From: Flavobacterium filum DSM 17961
GTDB lineage: Bacteria; Bacteroidota; Bacteroidia; Flavobacteriales; Flavobacteriaceae
Direction: 5' to 3'
Assembly: GCF_000425465.1 (NCBI RefSeq)
Contig: NZ_AUDM01000004.1
Location: 62,001-126,000 of the forward strand
Length of the DNA: 64,000 bases
This document shows, piece after piece, positions 16,869 through 25,691 of the stretch. Position 1 is the stretch's first letter, and every line of letters starts with the position of its first letter. The translations under genes were made by a program, and so were the position numbers. Under the pieces are notes generated by a model that was not told where the DNA came from, ran no database searches, and saw only the letters and a list, made by a program, of their open reading frames with translations.

Positions 16869-18050
16869 ATGATAAGATTAAGCAAATTACTGGTATTTTT
16901 ATTTCTATCAAGTCCATTATTTTCCCAAAAATTAGCTTTAGATAAAGGGAAAATTAATCAAAAAGATTATTATCAGGAAATTGATTTTGAGATAGTCAAT
17001 GATAAAATTATGCTTCCTGTGGTTATCAATAATAAAACGTATTCATTTTTGTTAGATACCGGTGCTCCCAACGTCATTTCAAAACGAGTTTTAGAAGATA
17101 TAAATTCTACAAAATCAAAAAAGATAAAAGTATCTGATGCCAATAGTCAATCAGATGAAATGGAATTAGTAGCCATTCATTCAATAGAACTTGGTGATTT
17201 ATCTTTTGAAAATAATGTAGCATTAGTTAGTGATTTAGAAAATCATTTTATATTGAAATGCTTTAAAATGGATGGTTTTATTGGGAGCAATTTATTTCAT
17301 AAATCAATTCTGAAAATCAGTTTAAAAAACAAAAAGATTATTGTTACTGATGATATCAAGAAATTAAATCCACAATCTAAGCCTTCAAAGTTATTATTAA
17401 TTGGACAACAAAAATCACCATATATTGAAGTGGATTATTCTTCGGATAAAAAAAATCGTGTAGTTGAAGATGTCTTAATTGATACCGGAATGGATGGCTT
17501 TTTTGAAATGTCAAAAAGGGCTTTCGGCATACTTTCCAAAGAAAATATTTGGAACGAATTATCAAGAAGTTCCGGTTCAAATGGTATTGGCCTTTTTGGA
17601 ACAGCTCCTGTTAGCGAACAAGTACTATTTAATTTACCGTTTTTCAAATTAAATAACACCACCTTTAAAAACCTGATAAGCAATACTACTGATGATAATA
17701 ATTCTCGAATTGGATTAGATTTATTACAACATGGCGATATCATTATTGATTTTAAAAACAAAAAATTTTATTTCGAAGCCAATGAATCTGTCGTATTAGA
17801 TCAAAAAGCTCCAATGTATAGTGCAACAATTATGGATAATAAATATTCCATTGGATTTGTTTGGAATGAACAGCTTCGCGAAAAAATTAAGTTTGGAGAT
17901 GAAATAATTAGGGTAGATTCTTTTTATCTTGAACAAATGGATTTTTGTGATATTGTGAAAATCAAAAAATTTCGTAAAAGTAATCAATCCTATGAATTGG
18001 AAGTAAAATCTAAAGAAAATTCTACCACTCAAATTTTGAAAATAGAATAA
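16869..18050 (+). CDS. Secreted double retropepsin-like aspartyl protease family protein
   Basis: The 393-residue protein has a signal peptide (cleavage near residue 20) and two retropepsin-type active-site motifs: LLDTGAPNVIS (D63-T-G) and LIDTGMDGFF (about residues 204-206). Two copies could form an intramolecular pseudo-dimer resembling a pepsin-type active site. The C-terminal 90 residues (KFGDEIIRVDSFYLE) look like a degenerate PDZ domain. Retropepsin-like proteins of this type occur widely in Bacteroidetes with unknown substrates. It starts 18 bases after the dioxygenase gene, yet has no obvious place in aromatic catabolism. Confidence 0.8.
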   Translation: MIRLSKLLVFLFLSSPLFSQKLALDKGKINQKDYYQEIDFEIVNDKIMLPVVINNKTYSFLLDTGAPNVISKRVLEDINSTKSKKIKVSDANSQSDEMELVAIHSIELGDLSFENNVALVSDLENHFILKCFKMDGFIGSNLFHKSILKISLKNKKIIVTDDIKKLNPQSKPSKLLLIGQQKSPYIEVDYSSDKKNRVVEDVLIDTGMDGFFEMSKRAFGILSKENIWNELSRSSGSNGIGLFGTAPVSEQVLFNLPFFKLNNTTFKNLISNTTDDNNSRIGLDLLQHGDIIIDFKNKKFYFEANESVVLDQKAPMYSATIMDNKYSIGFVWNEQLREKIKFGDEIIRVDSFYLEQMDFCDIVKIKKFRKSNQSYELEVKSKENSTTQILKIE

Positions 18051-18072
18051 TACGTTTTCACTTCTACATATA

Positions 18073-18096
18073 ACCTTAATACCTTAGAACCTTAAT
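18073..18096. repeat. Octamer array, ACCTTA-anchored
   Basis: Three consecutive 8-base units, ACCTTAAT, ACCTTAGA, ACCTTAAT, end two bases before the ATG of the next gene. They occupy the place where a ribosome-binding site would normally be. Confidence 0.75.
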
Positions 18097-18098
18097 AA

Positions 18099-19007
18099 AT
18101 GAAACTACTTACCTATAAAACACCTCAAACCGAACCCCGATTAGGCTTTTTACACAACAATCTTATCATTGACATGGAAGATTTTGGAGAAATATCCAAT
18201 TTTCCGTTACCAATTGATATGTTAGATTTAATTGATTTGGGATTTGAAATCATTGAAGAAATCACAGAAATGATCAAAGAAACCCGTGAAATCGACTTTG
18301 AACAAATTGGTTATACGTTTGAAGAAGTTGAAATTTTGGCTCCTATTCAGCGTCCACGAAAAAACATTATCGGAATTGGTTTAAATTATACAGAACATGT
18401 TGCAGAAAGTGCAAGAACTCTCGACACGACAGGTAAACTTCCTCAAAAACCCATCATATTTTCAAAACCACCTACAACGGTAACCGGTACTAATACCAAT
18501 ATTCTGTTAAACCCAAAACTAACCCAACAACTAGATTGGGAAGTGGAATTGGCCGTTGTGATTGGAGAATATGGAAAGTATGTACCCAAAGCTGAAGCTT
18601 TAGATTATGTGTTTGGTTATACGGTTATCAACGACATTTCCGCTCGTGATTGCCGGAGAGAAGGACAATGGATTGTTTCCAAAGGACAAGATACATTTGC
18701 CCCGATGGGACCGTATTTGGTTACGAAAGATGAAATTCCGAATCCGCATAACTTGAATTTGTCATTGAAAGTTAACGGTGTGGAAAAACAAAATTCCAAT
18801 ACCCAATTCATGCTGTTTAACATCAATGATTTGATTGAAGATTTAAGCACTGTTTTCACTTTAGAACCCGGTGACATCATCGCTACCGGAACACCAGCCG
18901 GAGTAGGTGCCGGACGAAATCCGCAAGAATGGATGTGGGATGGCGATGTGGTGGAAGCGACTGTGGAGGGAATTGGAACGATAATTAATACCATCAAGGA
19001 AATATAA
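18099..19007 (+). CDS. Fumarylacetoacetate hydrolase-family protein (maleylpyruvate/fumarylpyruvate hydrolase candidate)
   Basis: The 302-residue protein has the FAH-family core: IGIGLNYTEHVAES near residue 91, the metal-binding DWEVELAVVIG near residue 146, VFGYTVINDISARD near residue 170, and EPGDIIATGTPAGVG near residue 262. In gentisate pathways this family cleaves fumarylpyruvate, or maleylpyruvate directly, to pyruvate and a C4 diacid. No GST-type maleylpyruvate isomerase is present, and a maleate isomerase follows, so direct hydrolysis of the cis intermediate to maleate plus pyruvate is the simplest reading. The family is broad, so substrate is inferred from context. Confidence 0.87.
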   Translation: MKLLTYKTPQTEPRLGFLHNNLIIDMEDFGEISNFPLPIDMLDLIDLGFEIIEEITEMIKETREIDFEQIGYTFEEVEILAPIQRPRKNIIGIGLNYTEHVAESARTLDTTGKLPQKPIIFSKPPTTVTGTNTNILLNPKLTQQLDWEVELAVVIGEYGKYVPKAEALDYVFGYTVINDISARDCRREGQWIVSKGQDTFAPMGPYLVTKDEIPNPHNLNLSLKVNGVEKQNSNTQFMLFNINDLIEDLSTVFTLEPGDIIATGTPAGVGAGRNPQEWMWDGDVVEATVEGIGTIINTIKEI

Positions 19008-19012
19008 ATTTC

Positions 19013-19134
19013 TGAACACAGATTTAAGAAATTTTTAAAATTATTATAATTTCTAAAATCTGTATTCCAAAAAAACAATTATAAAAAACAAATAAGATTT
19101 TTAAAATTTCTCAGATTTTATCAATCTGTGTTCA
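19013..19134. repeat. Long inverted repeat, TGAACACAGATT / AATCTGTGTTCA
   Basis: The 12-base arms at 19013-19024 and 19123-19134 are exact reverse complements around a 98-base AT-rich interior with internal pieces such as TTTTTAAAATTTC. The arm is the same family as the element at 14609-14683. It fills the gap before the maleate isomerase gene; a GTG at 19128 in the distal arm can open the downstream frame but is unlikely as a start. Confidence 0.8.
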
Positions 19135-19148
19135 TAAAATTATACCAA

Positions 19149-19895
19149 ATGAAATACAAAATAGGCCAAATCGTCCCTTCCTCAAACATAACAATGGAAA
19201 CTGAAATTCCTGCCATTTTCAGAGCAAGGGAAACCATTTTACCGGAACGATTCACCTTTCACTCCAGCCGTATGCGAATGAAAAAAGTCACTAAAGAAGA
19301 GTTGGAAGCCATGGACGCCATGAGTTTAAAATGTGCTCAAGAATTATCCGATGCTCATGTAGATGTGATGGGCTATGCTTGTTTAGTAGCCATTATGAGT
19401 ATGGGTCGAGGTTATCACTGCGTTTCCGAAGTGAATTTGCATCAAGAAACCATTGCCAACGACTTCCCTACTCCTATTGTGACCTCTGCAGGAGCATTGA
19501 TTAACGGATTGAAAGTACTAGGAGCGAAACAAATTTCCATCATTACACCTTATATGCGTCCGCTTACCGATAAAGTGGTAGATTATATTGAACACCAAGG
19601 CATCAAAGTGAAAGAAAGCATTGCCCTGGAAATTCCTGATAATTTAGAAGTAGCGGCTCAAAATCCAATGAATTTATTGGAAATCTACAAACAATTGGAT
19701 TTAACGGATGTAGATGTTTTAGTGACTTCCGCTTGTGTGCAAATGCCTTCGTTAGAAGCTATCGATTTGATTCAAGCCGAATGTGGTATTCCGGTAACCT
19801 CTGCTGCGGTTTGCACAACCTATGAAATGATGAAAAAGTTAGGAATTGAAGCCAAATCAACTATTGGAGGCGAATTGTTGAATGGAAAATATTGA
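19149..19895 (+). CDS. Maleate cis-trans isomerase-like protein (Asp/Glu racemase superfamily)
   Basis: From the ATG at 19149 the product has 248 residues. Two cysteines are placed as in maleate isomerases and arylmalonate decarboxylases: C78 (GYACLVA) and C196 (TSACVQMPSLEA). An N-terminal VPSSNITMETEIP block is also typical. Maleate isomerase converts maleate to fumarate, which enters the TCA cycle. As last gene of the catabolic operon it provides the step needed if maleylpyruvate is hydrolysed without prior isomerisation. The related decarboxylase activity is the main alternative. Confidence 0.88.
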   Translation: MKYKIGQIVPSSNITMETEIPAIFRARETILPERFTFHSSRMRMKKVTKEELEAMDAMSLKCAQELSDAHVDVMGYACLVAIMSMGRGYHCVSEVNLHQETIANDFPTPIVTSAGALINGLKVLGAKQISIITPYMRPLTDKVVDYIEHQGIKVKESIALEIPDNLEVAAQNPMNLLEIYKQLDLTDVDVLVTSACVQMPSLEAIDLIQAECGIPVTSAAVCTTYEMMKKLGIEAKSTIGGELLNGKY

Positions 19896-19933
19896 TTGAA
19901 ACAATTGATATTTATTTATAAAAATTTAATCAA

Positions 19934-22007
19934 ATGAGACTTTATTTTACTTTACTATTAATTTTTGCTTTGACTGTAGTAAATGGTCAAACTTTTTCCG
20001 GAAGTATCGGAAACATTACGGATGACGGTCAACCAAATAATTTTAATTTATCAGTAAATGATGTTTCATTAAATTCTTTATCTTCAAACTTAGGCTTAAA
20101 AGAAGTTTGTTTGAACATTACTCATACTTGGAATTCTGACTTAAATGTATTTCTAATTTCTCCATCCGGTACTCAGGTTAATCTGTTCTCTGGAATTGGT
20201 GGTGATGGAGATAACTTTACAAACACTTGTTTAAACCAAACAGCTACTATATCAATAAATTCAGGAAATCCACCTTATACGGGTCAGTTTAAGCCTCAAG
20301 AAACAATAGGGAATTTTAATAATAATCAAAACGGTAACGGAGTTTGGATATTGCGTATCATCGATACCTATCCGGATGCTGATACAGGTTCAGTTTTGAA
20401 TTGGTCAATCACATTTGGTGAGGAAGCTCCAACTCCATTTGTATTTACTTCCTCCAATCTTCCAATAATAATTATCAATACAAATGGATTGACCATACAA
20501 GATGAGCCGGAAATAAATGCAACAATGGGTATTATTTATAATGGAGAAGGTAATATGAATATGATTACTGATATACCAAATGAATATAATGGAAATATAA
20601 ATATAGAATACAGAGGGAATTATTCTCAATCATTACCACAAAAGCCATTTAAAATTGAAACGCTTGATGCATCATTTCAAGAATCAGATGTTTCGGTTTT
20701 TGGTATGCCGGAAGAACATGATTGGGTATTGATTGCCAGTTATAATGACAAAGCCTTTATGCGAAATACACTTGCTTATTCACTATTTCAAAATATGGGA
20801 CATTATGCTGCTCGACATAAATTTTGTGAAGTTGTTATAAATGGAACATATCAAGGAGTTTATATTTGGATGGAAAGTATCAAAAGAGATAATAATCGCG
20901 TCAATATTGCCAAGTTAGACCCCGATGAAAACACAGGACTTGACTTAACCGGTGGGTATATTTTAAAAAATGATTTATGGAATCAAAATGATAGTTGGCA
21001 ATTGAATTATAGTCCAATTGACCATCCTGAATTAGATGTTCGATTGGTTTATCACTATCCGAAACCGGAGGATATTAGTGCACAACAGCAAGCTTATATT
21101 CAGTCTTTTATTAACGATTTTGAAACTGCTTTGTATAGTCCAAACTTTACTTCTTTAACAGATGGTTATCGAAAATATATGGATACAAATTCATTTATCG
21201 ATTATTTTATTATTAATGAATTATCCAGAAATAACGATGGTTTCAAAAAAAAGTAGTTATTTTCATAAAGATAAAAACAGTAATAATCAATTGGCCAAAT
21301 TAAAAGCCGGACCAGTGTGGGATTTTGATTGGGCCTGGAAAAACATTAATGAATGTGGAATATTGGCTACAACAGATGGTTCCGGTTGGGCACATTTGAT
21401 AAATGATTGTAATCCCGATAATAATTCTACCGGTTGGTTTGTTCGCCTGCTGCAAGATCCAGCTTTTCAAAATGAATTAAAATGCAGATGGCATAACTTA
21501 CGTCAAACACTTTTGAGTGAAACTGCACTAAATGCTTATATCGATTCAAATGCTTCCTTTTTACAACAAGCACAAGCAAGACAATTTGAACGTTGGGGAA
21601 ATCTAGGAATCAATACGGGAACGCCTGAATTGGAGAATGACCCTACTACTTTTGAAGGACAAATTATAAAATTCAAGAATTGGATAACAACCAGAATGAA
21701 TTGGTTAGACAATAATTTACCAGGTGATTTGACGAATTGTTCTCTATCATTGTCAGATATAAATGTTGAAAAAATCAATTTATATCCCAATCCAACAAAT
21801 GAATCATTTTATATTCGTTCTGAAAATATAACTGAGTACGAATCTATTTCTTTATTCATTTATGACTTAACTGGTAAAATTATTAAAAAATATATACTTG
21901 AAAATAAGTTTCAAAAAGTAGATGTTTCTTATCTTTCAAAAGGTACTTATTTTGTTAATATTATTTCAGAAAAAGACAATGTAATGAAGAAACTTATAAT
22001 TGAATAA
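19934..22007 (+). pseudogene. CotH-family secreted protein with P domain and T9SS tail, frameshifted
   Basis: Two overlapping frames (19934-21256 and 21162-22007) make one protein of about 690 residues. In order: signal peptide, a proprotein-convertase P-like domain (about residues 20-157), a CotH-like kinase domain, and a C-terminal type IX secretion sorting domain (LYPNPTNESFYI to MKKLIIE). The shift lies in a run of eight A at 21245-21252; with seven A the frame continues from DGFKK into SSYFHKDKN, as expected for CotH. The cause may be a sequencing error, a recent mutation or slippage at the A run. If broken, the surface-anchoring domain is lost. Confidence 0.82.
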
Positions 22008-22008
22008 T

Positions 22009-22305
22009 TTAAAAATAATTCTTTATTTCCCTAACTAAATCATTTTTAAAAACCAATCCCGATTGTCGCCAAACCTGCTTACCGTTTTTAAACAGTAACA
22101 TGGTGGGAACTCCTCTCACTTGGTATTGTGCTGCTAATTGTTGATTTTTATCTACATCAATTTTTAATATGCTAACGTTGTCACCCAATTCGTCTTTCAC
22201 TTCTTTTAGAATAGGAGCCAATTGTTGACATGGACCACACCACGTGGCAAAAAAATCAACCAAAACAGGTTTTTCTGATTGTATCAATTCTTGAAAAGTT
22301 GCCAT
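22009..22305 (-). CDS. Thioredoxin
   Basis: The 98-residue protein is a canonical thioredoxin with the redox motif WCGPC at residues 22-26 and the cis-proline loop (RGVPTM). No signal peptide, so cytoplasmic. It is the last gene of a minus-strand group with a CstB-like persulfide dioxygenase and a rhodanese, 12 bases after the rhodanese gene. Its likely task is to reduce persulfidated cysteines or disulfides made during sulfide oxidation. That pairing is inferred from the operon. Confidence 0.93.
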   Translation of the reverse strand: MATFQELIQSEKPVLVDFFATWCGPCQQLAPILKEVKDELGDNVSILKIDVDKNQQLAAQYQVRGVPTMLLFKNGKQVWRQSGLVFKNDLVREIKNYF

Positions 22306-22317
22306 TTTATTCTATAT

Positions 22318-22680
22318 TTAATTCCAAGCCATGTAACCACCTTGTAAATCTATGATTGAAGTAAAACCCATTTCAGACATTTTTTTGGCTGCCTTTTGAC
22401 TTCTGGCACCACTTCTGCAATAAATATAAACCGGTTTTGATTTGTCTAATTTTTGAATTTCTTTTTCAAAAACGGCATCATTTGTTACATCAATGTTAAC
22501 CGCTCCGAATATTGCTCCAGCCGAATATTCACCGGGTGTTCTTACATCAACTAATTGCACCTTTTCTTTTGAAATTAGTGTTTTGTATTCTTTCGCAGGA
22601 AGTACTTTCACTTTAGGATTTTGTTGCGATTGACAAGCGATTGAAACAAAAGCAAGCAACACTAAAACTATTTTTTTCAT
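22318..22680 (-). CDS. Rhodanese-like lipoprotein
   Basis: The 120-residue protein has a lipoprotein signal (VSIAC, Cys near residue 20) followed by a single rhodanese domain with catalytic Cys in YIYCRSGARSQKAA. Single-domain rhodaneses transfer sulfane sulfur between thiols, sulfite or cyanide. The lipid anchor would place it at the periplasmic face of the envelope. It lies 10 bases downstream of the intact CstB-like gene and 12 bases upstream of thioredoxin, so all three are probably one transcript controlled by the operator at 24141-24156. Confidence 0.9.
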   Translation of the reverse strand: MKKIVLVLLAFVSIACQSQQNPKVKVLPAKEYKTLISKEKVQLVDVRTPGEYSAGAIFGAVNIDVTNDAVFEKEIQKLDKSKPVYIYCRSGARSQKAAKKMSEMGFTSIIDLQGGYMAWN

Positions 22681-22690
22681 ATTTTTTCAA

Positions 22691-24094
22691 TTATAAAGTA
22701 CTAGGACAAACATAAGCGGTTCTTGAAATTCCGGTATTTTTAATAGCGGCAAAACCACCTTTTACATCAATAACATTGTGATAACCTCTAGCTTTTAAAA
22801 TAGATGAAGCAATCATACTCCGGTAACCGCCGGCACAATGCACATAAAAATCTTTTTCTTTTGGAAATTCGCTTAAATGTTCATTCAAAAAGTCTAAAGG
22901 AGTGGATGGAACATCAACAATGTGTTCAGAAGCATATTCGCCCGGTTTGCGAACGTCAAAAACCAATGCATTTTCATTTATTTTTTCTTCTAAAACAGTA
23001 GCATCAACTGAAGTAACCGTGTCATATTCCATTCCGGCCTTTTTCCAAGCTGCAAAGCCACCTTTCAAATAACCAATCGTATTGTCATATCCAACCCGAG
23101 CCAAACGAGTAATCGTTTCCTCTTCTCTACCTTCTGGTGTTACTAGCAAAATAGGCTGTTTGTAATCTAAAATCAATGCACCAACCCATGGAGCAAATTG
23201 TCCATCAATGCCAATAAAAATAGATTTTGGAATATGACCTTTTGCAAAATCATCCTGGTGACGAACATCTAATACTAATGCATCAGTGTCATTAGCAACC
23301 GTTTCAAAAACATTGGGTTCAAAAGCTTGTGCTTCTTTGATGATGTTTTCAACATTTTCGTAACCTTCTTTATTCAATTTTACATTCATCGGAAAGTACG
23401 CTGGTGGTGGCAATAATCCATCGGTAACTTCTTTGATAAACTCATGTTTTGTCATGTTGGCTCGTAAGGCATAATTGGTTTCTTTTTGTTCGCCAATCGT
23501 ACCAACCGTTTCTTTACTTAAATTTTTTCCACATGCTGAACCGGCTCCGTGTGCAGGATAAACAATTACCTCATCTGCTAATGGCATAATCTTAGTACGT
23601 AAACTATCGAATAGTAAACCGGCTAGTTCTTCTTGTGTCATAGAAGCTGCTTTTTGAGCTAAATCCGGACGGCCAACATCGCCAAGGAAAAGTGTATCCC
23701 CACTAAAAATAGCGTAATCTTTTCCGTTTTTGTCTTTTAATAAATAGGTTGTACTTTCCATCGTGTGTCCAGGAGTGTGCAAAACCGTAATGGTTATTTC
23801 ACCCAATTGAAAAACCTCACCATCTTTTGCAATATGAGCTTTAAAAGAAGGATTAGCATTTGGCCCAAAAATAATTGGAGCACCTGTTTTTTCAGCTAAC
23901 GTAACATGCCCACTCACAAAATCGGCATGGAAATGCGTTTCAAAAATATATTTAATCCTACCATTGGCTTTTTCAGCTTTGTCTAAATAAGGCTGTACTT
24001 CACGCAAAGGATCTATAATCGCAATTTCACCTTGACTTTCAATATAATATGCTCCTTGAGCTAAACAACCGGTATAAATTTGTTCTATTTTCAT
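22691..24094 (-). CDS. CstB-like persulfide dioxygenase-rhodanese fusion (intact copy)
   Basis: The ATG at 24094 gives 467 residues; a longer frame from 24148 runs through the promoter and operator and is rejected. Residues 1-250 are a metallo-beta-lactamase-fold persulfide dioxygenase (THFHADFVSGH, H54, H56, D58; DTLFLGDVGRPD). The middle rhodanese-like domain lacks a catalytic Cys. The C-terminal rhodanese has one (YVHCAGGYRS, near residue 420). This is the CstB order, whose members oxidise thiol persulfides to sulfite or thiosulfate. A second, broken copy lies just upstream on the same strand. Confidence 0.93.
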   Translation of the reverse strand: MKIEQIYTGCLAQGAYYIESQGEIAIIDPLREVQPYLDKAEKANGRIKYIFETHFHADFVSGHVTLAEKTGAPIIFGPNANPSFKAHIAKDGEVFQLGEITITVLHTPGHTMESTTYLLKDKNGKDYAIFSGDTLFLGDVGRPDLAQKAASMTQEELAGLLFDSLRTKIMPLADEVIVYPAHGAGSACGKNLSKETVGTIGEQKETNYALRANMTKHEFIKEVTDGLLPPPAYFPMNVKLNKEGYENVENIIKEAQAFEPNVFETVANDTDALVLDVRHQDDFAKGHIPKSIFIGIDGQFAPWVGALILDYKQPILLVTPEGREEETITRLARVGYDNTIGYLKGGFAAWKKAGMEYDTVTSVDATVLEEKINENALVFDVRKPGEYASEHIVDVPSTPLDFLNEHLSEFPKEKDFYVHCAGGYRSMIASSILKARGYHNVIDVKGGFAAIKNTGISRTAYVCPSTL

Positions 24095-24111
24095 AATCGT
24101 ATTATTTTGGG

Positions 24112-24156
24112 TAAAATTACATTTCTTTCTCAAAGTAAGATGTAACATTAGTTACA
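24112..24156 (-). promoter_or_regulatory. Promoter and operator A (TGTAAC-N4-GTTACA)
   Basis: On the minus strand the palindrome TGTAACTAATGTTACA (24156-24141) is followed after exactly 21 bases by TAATTTTA (24119-24112), a Bacteroidetes-type promoter box, and then ACC. The ATG lies about 12 bases beyond the expected transcription start. Palindrome centre to start site is about 42 bases, as for class II Crp/Fnr activation. Confidence 0.8.
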
Positions 24157-24170
24157 AAGATAAAAAATAA

Positions 24171-24200
24171 AAAAAGCCCAAACGAATCTGTTTAGGCTTT
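24171..24200 (-). terminator. Rho-independent terminator of the broken CstB-like gene
   Basis: On the minus strand AAAGCCTAAAC pairs with GTTTGGGCTTT across a short loop, followed by TTTTATTTTTTA. It lies between the broken copy (ends 24222) and the promoter of the intact copy, so it ends the TauE-YeiH-CstB transcript. Confidence 0.8.
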
Positions 24201-24221
24201 GACAAAATTTTATGATTGCAA

Positions 24222-25634
24222 TTACAATAAGGTAGAAGGACAAACAAATTCTGTTGTTGGAATTCCTTCATTTTTGATAGCATTGAATCCGCCAATTACA
24301 TCTTTAAAATTGGTAAAACCATTTTGTTTTAAGATGGAAGCCGCAATCATACTTCTATAACCTCCGGCACAATTTAGAATAAATGGTTTTCCTTTTGGTA
24401 TTTCATTTAATCGGTTGGCTAATTCGTTCAACGGAATATTGATAGCGTCCAAAACATGTTCGGCATTGAATTCACTTTTCTTTCTCACATCAATAAGTGG
24501 AATATTTTTTTCTAATTCATTTTCTAAATGATCAGCAGTTATTCGGTTGACCGTGTCGATTAGCATTCCTGAATTTTTCCAAGTTTCAAATCCACCTTCA
24601 AGGTAGCCGATTGCATAATCATATCCAACTCTTGAAAGACGAATAATGCTTTCTTCTTCTTTTCCGGGATAGGTTATCAATACAATTTTTTGTTTGATAT
24701 TTGGTATCAACTCGCCTACCCACATGGCAAAATTACTTTCCAAACCAATATTTAAACTGTTTGGAATAAAACCTTTGGCAAAATCTTCTGCTCGACGCGT
24801 ATCTAAAAGTAAAACTTCTAAAGAGGTTGATAATTTTTCAAATTCATCTAAAGAAAGAGCTTTATTTCCTCGTTCCATAATCGTATCCAAACTTTCGTAT
24901 CCTTGAATATTCATCAACACATTTTTAGGAAAATACCCTGGTGGTGTCGTTAATCCGGTGAGCAATTCTTTTACAAATTCATCTTCGGTCATATCCGGAC
25001 GCAAGGCATAATTGGTTTTCTTTTGATTGCCTAAAGTATCGGTTGTTTCTTTACTCATCATTTTTCCACAAGCTGAACCTGCACCGTGATTGGGATAAAC
25101 TATCAATTCATCGGATAAAGGCATAATTTTATTTCGCAACGAATGAAACAACATTCGGGCTAATTTTTCTTACGTTAAATCGGCAATCACGTGTTGAGCC
25201 AAATCCGGACGGCCAACATCACCAATAAATAAAGTATCGCCAGAGATAATTCCGTGTTCTTTCCCTTTTTCGTCAATCAACAAATAAGTTGTACTTTCTA
25301 AGGTATGCCCGGGTGTGTATAAAACTTTTACGGTATAATTTCCCACTTTAAATTCTTGATTATCTTCGGCTACTAAAGCTTCAAAACCCGGTTTTGCGGT
25401 GGGTCCGTACACAATTTTTGCTCCTTCTTTTTGGGCTAAATCCAAATGGCCTGAAACAAAATCGGCATGAAAATGGGTTTCAAAAACATATTTGATTTTA
25501 GCATTGTCTTTTTTTGCTCTATCAATGTAAGGCTGTACTTCACGTAAAGGGTCATAAATAGCCGCTTCGCTATTACTTTCCAAATAATAAGCTGCATGAG
25601 CAATGCAACCGGTGTAAATTTGTTCTACTTTCAT
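24222..25634 (-). pseudogene. CstB-like persulfide dioxygenase-rhodanese fusion, broken by one in-frame stop
   Basis: The reading frame from ATG 25634 to 24222 would encode 470 residues, colinear with the intact copy downstream (THFHADFVSGH in the dioxygenase domain; LNCAGGYRS in the last rhodanese). It is interrupted by TAA at 25172-25170, in the same frame, where the intact copy has Gln in MTQEELAG; a single C-to-T change explains it. The remaining frame is fully preserved on both sides, so the mutation is recent, or it is a sequence error. Without readthrough the product is a 154-residue dioxygenase fragment lacking both rhodaneses. Longer upstream starts at 25667 are possible. Confidence 0.85.
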
Positions 25635-25691
25635 CTTTTTAAAAATTTTGATAAAAATAGTTGACAATAAAATGGTATAAAATGATATTTA

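Noticed and set aside
18617..19078. Open frame of 153 codons antisense to the FAH-family gene
   Set aside because: Antisense shadow; the sense gene has full FAH motifs, and the frame runs into the inverted repeat.
19128..19148. GTG start for the maleate isomerase gene
   Set aside because: It lies in the arm of a repeat; ATG 19149 fits the family N-terminus.
24095..24148. N-terminal extension of the intact CstB-like gene
   Set aside because: It would run through the operator and promoter box; the family starts with MKIEQIYTGC.
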